Shown here piece after piece: positions 32,915 to 46,900 of a stretch of 64,000 nt of DNA (positions are counted from its first letter, which is position 1; the number at the start of each line of letters is the position of its first letter). The translations under genes were made by a program, and so were the position numbers. This DNA is from Lepidostoma basale (lineage: Eukaryota; Arthropoda; Insecta; Trichoptera; Lepidostomatidae). The stretch is taken from assembly GCA_022606425.2 (NCBI GenBank), contig JAHDVF020000883.1:124001-188000 (forward strand). Reading direction: 5' to 3'. The notes beneath the pieces are model-generated. The model made no database searches. It worked only from the letters and a program-made list of their open reading frames with translations, and had not been told where the DNA came from.

Positions 32915-33260
32915 TATCGATGGCCCTACAGCCAATGCTGTCTTATTATAACGTCATTTTCAAGTTGGCGCTTCTACAGCCCATATCGAGCCTTAACCTT
33001 TAGCATTCTTCGCCTCCACCTCCTCTTGTCCTCCGCTTCGACCCTCCAATCTGACACTCCTAACAATTTCGCCCATTTCGTTACATTGAAAATATGAATA
33101 CCTTTTATAATAAAGGCCCTCTAAAATCATGAATCGGTGACTCATTGATCCTCCTTGTCGTCTCACCGAAGGTTTATGCAAAAATAATGGATGCCCACAT
33201 TATATTTTCCTAGCATACTTCTCCACATTCATATATCGTGTCATGCACGCACGACAATTA
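32915..33260 (-). mobile_element. Short RTE-like LINE fragments
   Basis: 32925-33080 matches the 3' end seen at 28810-28930 (ATGGCCCTACA-, CATATCGAGCCTTAACC). 33135-33260 is a second 3' end of the AWNWQKK family. Both decayed. Confidence 0.5.
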
Positions 33261-33499
33261 TCTTCACAACAGCGTTATCTTATTAACGAATGATTATTTC
33301 AAATTGAATGGTGGTTAGCTAATTTCTTAAATAATTTTTTATATAGATAACTAATTATATAAGAATTATTTTATTCTTAATGTAGAGTTGAGCATTGTTT
33401 TCCCTACATAAAACAATCAGCAAATATGACATTTTGATTTATGTACTTCTGATATTAAATAATCATTTAGGTACATTAATAATAAATGATAAAGATTCA

Positions 33500-34260
33500 C
33501 AAACAAACCATCACGCCATTTTCCGGGAATAATAGGCAGAGAGAATGGACCACCACACTATTCTGACACACCTTTCTAGTTTCCTTTCATTCATAAAGCG
33601 AGTCATACATTAATTTGGTCTTGTCTCGTTTTCCCCGATCTTCCTCGACTCCATAATTCATTAACATAGTTAATGTATACTTTATCTTTCTTTACCCATG
33701 TTAAAACCATCGCAGTGATCCTTTCAGAATTTTGTTCACGATACTTTCTTTCGCTCTACATTTCTTCCTGATATCACCATTTAAAATTCTATCTAAGATT
33801 TAACACACATACGTTTAAAGGGTCTCATTTCCACCGCATTTATTCTGTTCTCATCCCTTTTCTATCAGTTTCCGTTCCCTACTTATGTACCAGGGATGGA
33901 ACCAGAACTCCATTGTGAACAGCTATTTTCGCTTTCTTTGATAATTTTTTGTTTCCGGAAATTGTTTGTAAAGCTCCAATTACTTTTTTACCCGCATCAA
34001 CTCTTCTATTGACGTCAATGTCCGTATGGTCGTCCGCCGCGAACATGCTTCCTATATACACAAATTCAGTCACCTGCTGCTCTAGGTCATCGTCATTCAT
34101 ATTTATGTTACAAATTGTCATTTACTCATCCCATTTAAAGGCCACCATCTTTGACTTTATGATATTCATTATTAAATCGTTTGCCTTGCGTACCTCATAA
34201 ACAGATTCGAGACGGCATTGCTCGACACTGTCTTATAATTCATCTGCACTATCTGCAACG
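33500..34260 (-). mobile_element. RTE-like LINE (AWNWQKK family), longer RT fragment
   Basis: Minus strand extends upstream of the usual 3' piece: NDDDLEQQVTEFVYIGSMFA, DDHTDIDVNRRVDAGKKVIG and KKLSKKAKIAVHNGVLVPSL, the region between RT motif 5 and the thumb in RTE-type ORF2. Then decayed 3' part to 33500. Confidence 0.75.
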
Positions 34261-34299
34261 AGAACAGCATCGTCCGCACAAAGCAGACATCTTACTCAT

Positions 34300-34720
34300 T
34301 TTAGCTTCTTCTTCTTCTCCTTATAGACCTTTGGTCTTTTCCTGAAATCAGGCTGGCCCCTCTTAGGAGGTTGACTCACAACTATCTCTCCATCTCTTCG
34401 GCGGTCTTCCGGGGGGACGACAGCCGGCAGGAATCTGACGCGCCACGGCGTGTGGGATTCTGGTGGGATCCATGTTGACTCGTCGCCGAAGCCTTGTTGA
34501 CTTGTCCTATTGTTTCACTGACAAGATCATTTTGACTGAGCAGATCCACTCCCAGATATCTAAACTTTGCAACCTGTTCCAGTATTCTGTCATTTAAGGA
34601 TAACCTGCATCCTAAGGGTTATTTTGAGAATGTCATGGTTTTTGTTTTAGCACCAGCATTAATTCCTTTCAGTTCTTTCATACAACTGCCCATATACAGA
34701 TTGAAAAACATGAGATAAAG
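34300..34720 (-). mobile_element. RTE-like LINE ORF2 fragment, WRDxW family
   Basis: Decayed minus-strand relative of 39281-39751 (RPPKRWRD-, then VAKFRYLGVDL-like readings). Several stops. Confidence 0.5.
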
Positions 34721-34921
34721 AAAATAAATTAATTGTAAACACATTACCTAACAATTATTTTAATTAATCATCTCGTTTAATTCATATCGGAACGTATCAG
34801 TTTCGTCCTGTGTACATTTATTTGTGCACGTGGTGGATAAATAGAGGAAAAAAGTTTTTATATGAAAATAGAATTCCACATCTGTGTTTACTTCCTGTCT
34901 ACTTCTCTATGGAATCAAAAT

Positions 34922-34944
34922 CACGTGGACAGGATTCTCACGTG
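34922..34944 (+). promoter_or_regulatory. Two CACGTG E-boxes upstream of URB2
   Basis: CACGTG occurs at 34922-34927 and 34939-34944, 56 and 39 bases before the ATG. In insects Myc/Max binds CACGTG near the starts of ribosome-biogenesis genes, so the sites fit the gene's role. The start of transcription is not visible. Confidence 0.5.
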
Positions 34945-34977
34945 TGTTCGCGCCAGTTCGCGGCTTAAAAATTGAAA

Positions 34978-34993
34978 ATGTCCCTCGGCACTG
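34978..34993 (+). CDS. URB2: URB2 exon 1, start codon
   Basis: ATG TCC CTC GGC ACT G followed by donor GTAAAT. Its single carried base joins exon 2 to give MSLGTELKRRLDITDE. The preceding AAA suits an initiation site, and no in-frame ATG opens exon 2. Confidence 0.75.
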
Positions 34994-37900
34994 GTAAATA
35001 AATTTATCCAAAATATTTATAAATATTTTTAAAACTAAAATCGTTAGAAAATACATTTGAATTCAAGGATATTGTAGATTTATTTATATATAAGAGTACG
35101 GCACACAGTTGAACGGTTTAAAAACATAACCTAACTAGTACATATTTTATTTATTTGCAGAGTTAAAGCGCCGTTTGGATATTACTGACGAGCCATTGGT
35201 AAAACGGCTTCGTTTGGCTGAAAATGTGTTGTCTTCGCCATATTTTCCCGCCTTGAATAGGGAAGAAATAGTTCTCGATTGGATCTGCTCTCATCTGGAA
35301 AGTTTTAGAGATGAACAAGAACGATGTAACTATTTAACGTCGTTGAAGAATTGTTTAAAAAAGCCGATTAATTACAAAAACTTTACGGCTCCTTTCAAAA
35401 CTAAACTCATTAAGGTAAGCACTTATGAAATAATTGTTGCATGTCAACCCACTACAAGTGGAGTCGAATAAACTTTGATGGAACAAATGAAATCCGATGG
35501 AAATAACTTTCACCGTATATTTTTATTCGTATATTAAATATAAGAAAAAATATTTTTCGCGGATTAAAAGGCACCAAGGTTTGAATGTAATTTATTTTCA
35601 TTATCTGCAATCTATCTGACGATTTTTTTTATGAATTAAAAACATGTTTTTTCCACTTTTGAGTCTATTTTTCCTTTCGAAGGCTTTACACCTTCACCTT
35701 TACACTGTTCCTTTATTAAAATCAACCCAAAACTTCCATTCAAAAAATCCTTATCAAAATTAAACCCATTCTATGTTATGTCCCTAGTACCCTGCCAAAG
35801 TGTTTGTTAAACACGTGTTGTATGTATTCCTAGGTTTTTGTAATTATTTTGGTTAGTTTAGATGAAGTCGAGAAAAATGAACTCAAAAGTGGAAAAAATG
35901 TGTTTTAATTCATAAAAAAAATTCATCATTATGGTATTTCACAAAGCTAATGCCTTAAGTTTATCTAAAATGCAATCTATCTGTTTAATTACAGTATCTT
36001 GGATAATGGTGTTCTTGTGCCGACCTTTATGCATGGAAGTGAAACATGGAATTGGCAAAAGAATGATGAAAGTAGAATAAATGCAATAGAAATGAGATCT
36101 CAAAGACGAATGTGAGATAAATCTGTATATGATAGAGTGTCAAATGCAAGTATAAGAAGTGAACGGGGTGCGAATGAAAGTGTTATGAACAAAATAATGA
36201 AAGGGTTGTTAAAATGGTTTGGACACATGGAAAGAATGAGTGAAGACAGAATGATGAAGGTATATGTAAATGACATGAACTTTTCTCTCATATATTTGTC
36301 TAAGAGATTTCTTTTCAACCATATTCATTATAATTTTATCGTGAAACATAGAATTGAAAAATGAAACAATCGTTTTCATATTAATAGTGATATTGACAAT
36401 CTAATCAAATTTTTTTTTTTTTAAAACCATTTGAAGGTCCTTCTAATCTTTTATTTATTTTATAATTTGCCTTCCAGGTGCTGGCAAAACTAGTTGAAAC
36501 ACAAAATGAACAAAACACAGACACCAAAGCGGAACCAACAAATGAAAATTTGCTAATCTTAGAATGCTGTTTGAATGTCATTGAAAACCAAACCATCAGC
36601 TCGCATTTTCAGCATTTCATTAATGAGTATTTCTCATTTTTAAAGCTGATTCTCCAGAATATTCTACACTTTTGTAAAATTGAAAATGAAACCTCGAAAA
36701 TATCGGACGTTTACGAAACGCTGGCCAAACAGGCCTTGACTGATTTGTCCAATTTTACAAAAAATTTTGGTAAGAAGGCCGTCTTGGTTGAATCATTTGT
36801 TGAAGGCGGGATATTTGGCGTCATTTTAGACTTCACGTATTCCTCGAAATATTCCTTCAAAGCGCTAAACATCTGCCAATCCATACTCTTCCCTCTCTCC
36901 TCCTTGCAGGTGTATAGAAGCTATCTGGTCTTGCTCGTCAAAGGAGGTAGTTTAGCCAAGTTGATTGAAGAAAAAGGCGAGTCATTGAGGACAATAGTCA
37001 AAGTTCTGGACGTCTTGCTGAAATATTATTATAAAGACTACTTATTGAATTTTGTGAAACTATTTGTTTATTGCTCGAAAAGTGACGAGAGTTTGATATT
37101 TTTGTTCAATCTAGTTTTAACACATAGTATAGGAATCAAACAAGAGTACATCAAAATCAAAGGCACAATTCCCATAGTAGATTTGGACAACGATCTTGTT
37201 AAAGAAGTATTTCTTCAAAACATAAAATGCCTTGCAGAATATAATGTTAATTTGAATATAACGTATTCTGACGTAACGAAAGAATCTTCTAAGCCCGGAA
37301 AAAGAAATTTTATGTCGTTTTTACAAGCTGTAACTTTAAGTTTGCTCGTTAAAGACACGGAATTGAATCTTAATTCGCTGCAGGTTATACAATCTACAAT
37401 AGACTTGGACCCCGCTATATTTGAGCCGAATACATCTGTGATCCTACCCTCGATCATGGCGCAAAAGAAGACGGCAAATAATATTGATTCTCGGGTATTA
37501 TCATTGTATACCAGTGTCATGAAAAAAATCTTGGAGATTCAATTTAAATTGAGCCGCGGGCTGGAGTTTTTACCGAAGCTGATGCCTTCGTTGAAAAGCA
37601 AATTGGAAAGCTTGGATTCGGAGCAATCTAAATTGATTGCAAAGGAACGGAAATTGGCAGAAGAAGGAGTCGACAGTTGGAAAGTGGCCAAAAGGATTTT
37701 GACTTCTGAAGATGTGTTCCCCGAAGAAATCAGCAATGGATTCGGTAAACTGGGTTCGGAATTAATGTCTTGGCAGAATATAGACTTGTTTACGATGCTG
37801 AGTGAACAGTTTAGCAAGAACTGCATTGAGAATTTTCATAGTGGCAACATAGGTAAGTGAATAATTTTTTCAACATTGGTTTTGCTTGGTAATAATGAAA

Positions 37901-40900
37901 TATGTTATTTATTTTAACTAACTAACTAACCATTATGCTGTCTCTCCGAAGGGGTATGCAGAAAGAATGGACTGCCACACTTTTCTTTTCTGACATATTT
38001 CTCTCGCTTCCTCAACATTCATACATCAAGTCATGCACGCGCATCGATGACTCCTCACATGGCCGACATTCAATATTTGATTTATTTGATCGTGCCACAT
38101 TTTCCTCGGTCTTCCTCTATTTCTGGTTCCATTTACATCGTTAACCCATACCTCTTAGAGTGTTATGGCCTCAATGCACCGGCCAGGTATGCTCGCGCTA
38201 GAAGACACGATCTGTTGTGCATACCGCATAGCAGGACAAATGTCTTGGCGCAGCATACAATGACTCGGGGTATGGTGCTCTTGAATGAGGTGTCAGTCGA
38301 TGTGGACATTTTCCAAATGACCTATACGTCCTTTAAGGAACATATAGGTACATACCACAACTGTTAAATATTGTTTTATTTTATTTTAATTGTTTTATTT
38401 TAACATGTATTTTAAAATGTATGTAAAATGCATGCAAAATTTATGTAAATTGTATACAGTAATAGGGTCATAAAAACCTGTTGTATACAAAAAAAAAAAA
38501 AAAAACATATAATTTTTTTACCATTCTTTCTTCATTCATTCTTCCATATCTCCAAACCATCTTAATGATCCTTTCATTATTTCATTCATAACACCATCAT
38601 TCACACCGCATTCACTTCTTATATTTTTATTCGACACTATCATACACAGAGTATCCACACATTCGTCCAAGAGATCTCATTTCTACTGCATTTATTCTAC
38701 TTTCATCCTTCTTTTGCCAGTTCCATGCTTCGCTTCCATACATATTTTTATTTAATGCTATGTTTTTATATCTAACTGACTGACTGTCACGCCCCCTCCC
38801 TGAAGGGGTAAGCAGAAAGATTGGACCCCCACACTGTTCTTTCCTGACATACTTCATGCATCGAGTCATGCACGCGCGTCCATTTCTCCGACTCCTCGCA
38901 TGGCCGACATTTAAATATTTGATTGATTTGATCGTGCCATGTTTTCCTCTGTCTTCCTCTAGTTTTAGTTCTGTTTACGTCTTTTACATATACTTCACCA
39001 TTTTGTCTTCATTCATTACTTCAATGTGTCCAAACCATCTAAATGACTTTCATTATTTTGTTTATAACACTTTCATTCGCACTGCATTCACTTCTTATAT
39101 TTGCATTTGAGAATCTATCACATAATAGACGGAACTGGCAGAAGAAGGATGAGAGCAGTAGAGATGTAAGATTTCTAAACAGTAGACAGTCGAAATTGGT
39201 TATAAAGAGGAAGATGGGAACGACTGAATTTGCGCATTACAAGCATTACTCGTTATATCAAAGAATCTGTGACACAGAAATCATATCTCGTCGGATGATG
39301 AGATCCAGCTGTCCCTCCATCTCTTAGGCGGTCTTCCAGGTAGGCGGTGTCCGGAAGGGATTTCATAAGCGGCTGTATATGCGAGTCTGTCACCATCCAT
39401 TCGGGCTACATGGTCCCTCCAGTATCTTCTTCTGGATCTACTCCACTGAACGATATCCTCTATTTCGCAGGTTTTTCTTATGTCTACGTTGTGGACACGA
39501 TCTCGGAGGGTTTTTCCAGTAATTGATCTTAGAACCTTCATCTCCGATGTTCTTAGTAGTCCCTTGGTTCGCACAGTGTCAGCCCGCGTCTCTACAGCGT
39601 ACGTCATGATAGGTCGCACGCATGTTTTATAGATTCTGATCTTGCTGTCAATACGCATTTGCTTGTTCTTCCAGACCAGATTCTTCAGGCATCCTGACAC
39701 GGCAGAGGCTTTACTCACTTGTTCGTGAACTTTGGTATAAAGGTCACACAAAGTTTCTGTTTTCTCGTTACATCTGAGATCTCACTATATCTGTGATCGT
39801 AATAACCGAGTTCGACTGTATACATTTAAAAAAATATTTGAGTAATTTTTATATTTTGATTTTTTTTTTAGCTCCCTCGGTAATTCTACTGACCGAGCTC
39901 TTGTCTTCGTGTATCTGCTCATTTTTCGAGAATACTAAAATGGCAGACCAAGCAATTCCGCAGAATATTGTCAAAAAGTTTTCAGAAATGATGAGTTTAT
40001 TTGGGACGCAAATTCTTTCGGAATTTGGAAAAGCGGTAACCAGTTTCCCCGATGTAAGTGTGCCTATATTAATTTTGTATTGTATAATTTCTATTTGTGT
40101 AATATTCATTGCTTTCCATATTTATAAACTGATTGATTTAATTATTTTTTTTATATCACGGGTCGTTTGCGCCCAATTATTGTATACAATTTTTTTTAGC
40201 TATTATATTGATTCTCATGTCATGTGTTCAACAACCTTCGTGGCCGAGTGGTAAGTGCATTGACTGCCACCCCGAAGGTTCCGGGTTTGATTCCCGGTGA
40301 GGGCAGTGTGTTTGTCACACTGTCTTTGGTCTGATGTAGAATTCACGTGACAATAAAATGGCGATAGATTAGCTACCTATCACATGTCACGAGAATCACT
40401 ATGATAGCTATAATACCCTTTACATCGATTTGGCTCATGCTGTCATGATGTAAAGAGCGATTCAACAAAATCATAATAATATTAATGTAATAGGTAGCTA
40501 ATCTATCGGTATTTTATTGTCACATGAATTTTAGACCAGACCAAAGACAGTGTGACAATCACACTGCCATCGTCGGAAATCGAACCCGGGACCTCCGGTA
40601 TGGCAGTCAGAGCTCTTACCAATCTGCCAAGAAGTTGTTTAATAATACTACACAACAAATTAAGTGTTTTATGCTAAAGTATAAAAATATATATACATCA
40701 TCAGTCTGTTTCTGCCCACTCCTGGACATAGGCCTCCTCCATCTGCTTCTATGTCTGTCTGGGCAACATGCATCCATGTCATACCGGCGGTCTCTTAAAT
40801 GTCGTCCTTCCATCGAAGTTGGGGACGTCCATGGTTTCGGGTCGCAGTTCTAGGATACCAACAAAGGAGGCATTTTGTCCGTCTATCATCAGAGTTGCGA

Positions 40901-43900
40901 GCGACATGGCCTGCCCAGCGCCATTTTAGCGCTGCCATCCTTCTGATGATGTCTGACACTCCTGTTCTGGCTCTAATAGCGGTGTTTCTCACCCTGTCCG
41001 CTATACTGATTCCCAACATTGCTCTTTCCGAAGCTCTTTGATACAAAATATTTGTCAGAAGTCTTCAAATGGTACACTTAAAGTTGTCATCGCAAACAAA
41101 AGCCTATCCAAAAAAGCTAAGATGGCAGTGCATAATGGTGTTCTTGTGCCGACCCTTATGTATGGAAGTGAAGCATGGAACTGGCAAAAGAAGGATGAAA
41201 GTAGAATAAATGCAGTAGAAATGAGATCTCTAAGACGAATGTGTTTCAAATCTGTATATGATAGAGTGTCAAATGCAAGTGTAAGATGTGAATGTGGTGC
41301 GAATGAAAGTGTTATGAACAAAATAATGAAAGGGTCATTAAGATGGTTTGGACACGTGGAAAGAATGAGTGAAGACAGAATGGTAAAGAAGGTTGATGTA
41401 AACAGAGCTAGAAATACAGGAAGGCCGAGGAAAACATGACACGATCAAATCAATCAAATATTAAATGTCGGTCACGTGAGGAGTCGGAGAAATCGACGTG
41501 CGTGCATGACAAGATGTATGAATGTAGAGGAAGTGAGAGAAGTATCTCAGGGCAGAACAGTGTGGCGTTCCATTCTTTGAGACTGCGTGATGAGATGGTT
41601 AGTTAAAGTCTTCAATATGACATAATTTATTTTTTAGGAAACCAAACTGCTTCACTCGTTCTTAAGAGTTTGCTATAGTTACGGACATTTGAGGTTGATG
41701 CTCCGCCACTACCAGCCGTCGTATGAGCCGTCCCTGGAGGACCGAGAGGATCTACACAAGGAAAGTAAAATTGGCGATTTGTCACTACTTCATGAGTACC
41801 TGGACAGTTCGCAATGGAAGTCCATAGGAAAACTTGTCAAGAAATCAAATAATCGGAAATGCAGCGATGCTATGGTACGTTTAATCTGGAATAAATCTAT
41901 GTTTAATCTTTTGAAGACATCCCATCTCATTTAAACCGATTCGAGCGCCACCTCTTGGTGACTTACATTACACCCAATTAAAAATTTGCATCACACAAAA
42001 TTAGTTCGCACCAATATAAACTGTAACATGCCTAGCGATAAAAGAACTATTTGCCTGTCATGCTAAGAATTAATTTATATGGATTTTAATAGTTCATTAT
42101 AACTCGGTTTGTATCAAATTGTTTAATCCTTTGCTGAAGTAATATACGCTGGATTGCCAAATAATCAATTAGGCAGAATACAAAGCGTATATAAATGCTG
42201 CTGCCCGATTGATTATGGGGCAACACTGTCATATCACGCCGCTCCTGAAGGAACTTCACTGGCTTAAAATCCGCTGGCGAGTAAAATATAAATTGTGTTT
42301 GACAGTGTTTAAGGCTCGACACCAGAGAGCGCCAGCGTATATATCGGACCTCTGCGTGACAACGGAAAGGCAACGTTCACTCCGATCAGTAGAAACAAGT
42401 GCAAACAACATAGCAATTCCAGTCAGAGCTAATAAAGCATGTTTCTATGATCGTGCTTTCAGCGTTGCGGGTCCGTTGGCGTGGAATAGCCTCCATGTTA
42501 GTATTAAGTATGAGGATAGTGACGTTAAATTTAAGAAACTTCTGAAGACTGCACTGTTCCGTCAGTCATTTCCTAGTGCGCCCTTGGAGTAATTGATTTT
42601 ACAAAACGGCGCACTTAAAATACAAGTCATCAGAATAATAAAAATAAACGGTGAATATTTTATCGCATTGGGTTCAGTATTTGTCAAGTTTATCGGTCAT
42701 ATAGATACAAATATTGCTTTTTATTTATATACACAACAATTTCCATTTTAATAATGTATCAATTATCTCAGAGACAAGTCACACCCATTTAAAATCAAAG
42801 AATATGCAATAACTTTTTATTTTCTTTCAGAATTCCCTCATCCTCCAAAAAATAATAACCTTAGATGTGCGTTTTCAAAACTCGGAAGAAATTCAGAACA
42901 TCAGAAGACACGTGATTGAAAATTTGAAAGATTTTTGGAATCTCGCGAAAAATGAATTCCATTCCAATGTCGTATTTTCAAATTTGAACGCATCAGAAAA
43001 CAGAAATGTCGCAAAGAAAATTGTGGATATCATTTTAAATTTGGAAAAGAATAACAAAGATGTGGATTCCGTCTATGGAATTATGAAAATGGAAAGTTTA
43101 GCGAATAATAAACAAATCTTGTCTATGATTTTGATAGAATGCGTTAGAAATCTGTGGAGCATTTTTGATAAAGAAAAATCGATGAAAAATTATGCATCTG
43201 TTTTTAATGCATCGGAATTAGAAGATTTTAATATGAAAGTGTTTTTTGATACAAATATTGATGATGTGGCTACGTATATGGCATCCTTGAGCGATTGTAA
43301 ATTTATGAAAAAAACTTCGTCGTTGGAACAAGTGATGCAAACCTTTGATCTCCTGAGTGTCATTCCAGTGGAGCATTTAAAAGATAATTTTCAATTTGCG
43401 GTTATTTTTTCGATCTACGTCGTTAAAATGTCAATTAAAAAATTGACAAACGACGATGTAAAAGATATATTTGAAGATATAGACGGCAAGTGTGATAAAA
43501 TGCTGCGGAGAATCTTCCAGCTTTCTTACAAGTCGCCGAATATTTTTGAATTGTTCCCGCCTAATTTCGTATTCGAAAATGGTATCTTAGAATTAACGAG
43601 TTCTAATTTTGAAACAAATGATCTCGCTTGCACGGCGTATAAGCACATTTTCGAACGGTTAATAAGTAAAGATTGCGTCAAGGAATTTGAAAAGATTGTG
43701 ATTTATCTAAAAGAAAACTTAGATTCCGATGTTAAAAGGACATTTAATGTATTAAAAAACAACAGTTTACAAGTTGCGTCGTTTCTGTTTACGACGTTAA
43801 CGAACTTTAAAAAAGTCAACTTGCCTTCGGAAATAAAAACACCTTTATTAAAACACATCACAAGCGTTAGGGAGTTGCTTTGCGACACGTTTCAATCTGT

Positions 43901-46900
43901 CAAATGGAAGAACCTTCTACAAAATGAGTGTCACAAGATGGACGTCGATTCGGATGTTCCGAATTTGAATTTCAATCAAAGTGTTGCGAGCGAAGCAGAC
44001 CTCTCTATGTTGAGTTCGGGGGTAGAAGGTGACATGAGAGTAGTCTTATTGAATGTTCTGGAGGCTTTTGCCATAATTTACGATGGTAAATGCAACTCTA
44101 AGGATGATGAAGTTAAAAAAGTTAAAAAATTATCAAAAGCTTTGCCAATCTTCTGTAATGCAGCGGTAAGAACGCATTTAAAATACTTTTTTTTATTAAC
44201 TAATCTAACTAACTAACCATAACGCTGTTTCTCCGAAGGGGTAGGCTGAAAGAACATGACCCAGGTAGGACACTCTCCGGACCTTAATATCTGTCTATCT
44301 ATTCTTGCTCTTTGTATCACTATAATATTGCTAACCATATCGGTTCATTCCAAAACAACAAATAAACAAACTTCAATCTGCTTTCAATGCAGCAGCAAGA
44401 CTCATTAAAGGCATTCCAAAAAAGTCCCATATAACACAACATCTCAAAGAACTTCACTGGCTTAAAAGTCCAGAAAGAATCCAGTATAAACTCTGCTGGA
44501 CAGGCTTCAAAGCGCTACATAGAATGGCACCAAGTTATATATCTGAACTCTGTATAACGGACAGCCTAAATACAAGGAAATCCACACTTCGCTCGGCGAA
44601 CTCCTCGGCAATAGGAAGATTAGTTGAGCCGAAGCGTTGCCCCAGTACAAATTTCGGGGATCGAGCGTTCGCGGTAGCCGGTTCATCAGCTTGGAACAAT
44701 CTCCCTTCACACCTCAGATGCATAAATGATCCGACAGATTTCAGATCTAAACTGAAAACCCATATTTTTCATATTTCATACCCAATTTAAACATTTATAC
44801 TTTGTTCTACTATACTTTTTATTTAACCATTCGCGAAAATTTAGATTTTTAGATTTAAAACACGTCTTAATGCGCCCTTGAGGTGATTACATCACAAAAA
44901 CGGCGCTATAAAAGTTAGCATATTATTATTATTAATATAAATGTATCCAAAGCAAAACTATTGATCTTTAGTCGACAAATTTCAATATTAAATGTGTTAA
45001 TTATTTTTTTCAGCTGGCAACACTCTCAGATGCAAACATGAGTCCGCACCATGCCAGGGGTGCCACTCTTCTCATAAATGTTATCCTCAAGAACCAGGCA
45101 CAATTGGAAAGTAGCCCGCTATTGGCCGATAAGGATGCCCTCTACACTCAAATTTGGAACGCCACCACTCAGTTCCTACACAATTATGTCAAAAGAGACG
45201 GGGCAATTTGGACGGAGATTGTTAATATGAACGTTGAAAATCTAAAACTGATTTTTGAATGCAGCGACATTAAATATTTTAGTCAATTTCTCACACAGCA
45301 GTTGATACATTTAACCGTAAGTAGAAATTTTAAATGCACTCTGGTACTACAGGTGATTAAAACAACAATTAAAAGGAGTATTCCCCATGACACTTTCAAG
45401 ACGACCTTCGTGGCAGAGTGGTAAGAGCTCTGGCTTCCATACCGGAGGTTCCGGGTTCGATTCCCGGCGATGGCAGTGTGATTGTCACACTGTCTTTGGT
45501 CTGGTGTAGAATTCACTTGACAATAAAATGGCGATAGATTGGCTACCTATCACATGTCACGACTAGACTATTGTAATGGAGTTTATGCAAACATTCCAAA
45601 ACAACAAGTGAACAAACTTCAATCTGCGTTCAATGCAGCAGCAAGACTCATTAAAGGAATTCCAAAAAAGTCCCATATAACACAACATCTCAAAGATCTT
45701 CACTGGCTTAAAAGTCCAAAAAGAATCCAGTATAAACTCTGCTGGACAGTCTTCAAAGCGCTACATGGAGTGGTACCAAGCTTTGTATATCTAAACTCTG
45801 TATAACGGTCAGCCTAAATCCAAGAAAATCCCACGGCGAACTCCTCTGCAATAGAAAGATTAGTTTAACCTCTGCGGTAGCCAGTCCATCGGCTTGGAAC
45901 AATCTCCCTTCATAACTTAACAATGCGAATGTAGTACTGAGTCGAGGAAAACATGGCATGACCAAATCAATCCAATTTTAAAGATCACCCATGTCAAAAG
46001 TCAGAAGATACGACATGCTTGTATGGCTCGCTGTATGAATGTAGAAGAAGCTAGAGAGGCGTGTCAGGATAGAGTAGTGTGGTGGTCCATTCTCTCTGCC
46101 GCATACCTACTCGTGCAAGTCAAATTTTAATAGTTTTTGATGATGTCCATTCTCTCTGTCCAACCTTTTGGGGAAACAGTTTGTTGTTGTTGCATTTTTT
46201 GATTGTAGCATTATTGTAGATTTATCATGCTCTTTGTCAGGGGGGAGTCCTTGCAGAGACCTTGCGGAGCCCCAGGGCTCTACCTGATCTGATGGGAACC
46301 TCTGATCTAAGGATATGTATCTGATAATGACCACGTCTTTTGATTTTTATACTGAAGTAAAATATATATATATATATATATATGTTTGCAGTCCGAAGAC
46401 ACATCTTCAAAAAGTCACCCCGCAACCGTTAACCACCCGGTCTACGTGATCCGACTACTGTGGTCGTGCTTCCTAAATGCTAACCTTAAGACAGGCGGCA
46501 AGAGTGACCTGCGGACCAGTTTCGTCAGGCAGCTCTGCACCAACTTCTACTTCTGGGTGAGGAAGACGTCATCTTCCATATCCCCAGAGGATGCCATCGA
46601 TAAGGCCGAAGACGAAGAGGAGATAGTGGAAGAGAAGAGAGGTGCCAAGTTGGTGTCCAAGGAGAATTTGGAGGTTATGTCGGCGCATTTTGAAATCATA
46701 ACGGAATTCGTCGCTACTAAAAAAGTGAGTCAATCTTTTATTATGATTTTTGTAAATCTTGTCCTCTGCAGTTTTAATCCTAAGGATTCGTTTGTAGTAG
46801 TCTTACACCTCCTTCGCTGCGTTCGGTTTTCTACAGCCGTCTTCATTTCAACATATCGTCGGTATTCTGCGAAAAAGCACTCAGTCAAAATTACTACTTA

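Noticed and set aside
36478..37860. A single-exon gene of 460 codons
   Set aside because: It starts at a GTG directly after an acceptor and ends at a strong donor; it is exon 3 of URB2.
40228..40300. A tRNA gene (cloverleaf-like head with A and B boxes)
   Set aside because: The head continues into a body and tail shared by four other copies and the arms do not pair fully, so it is a SINE.
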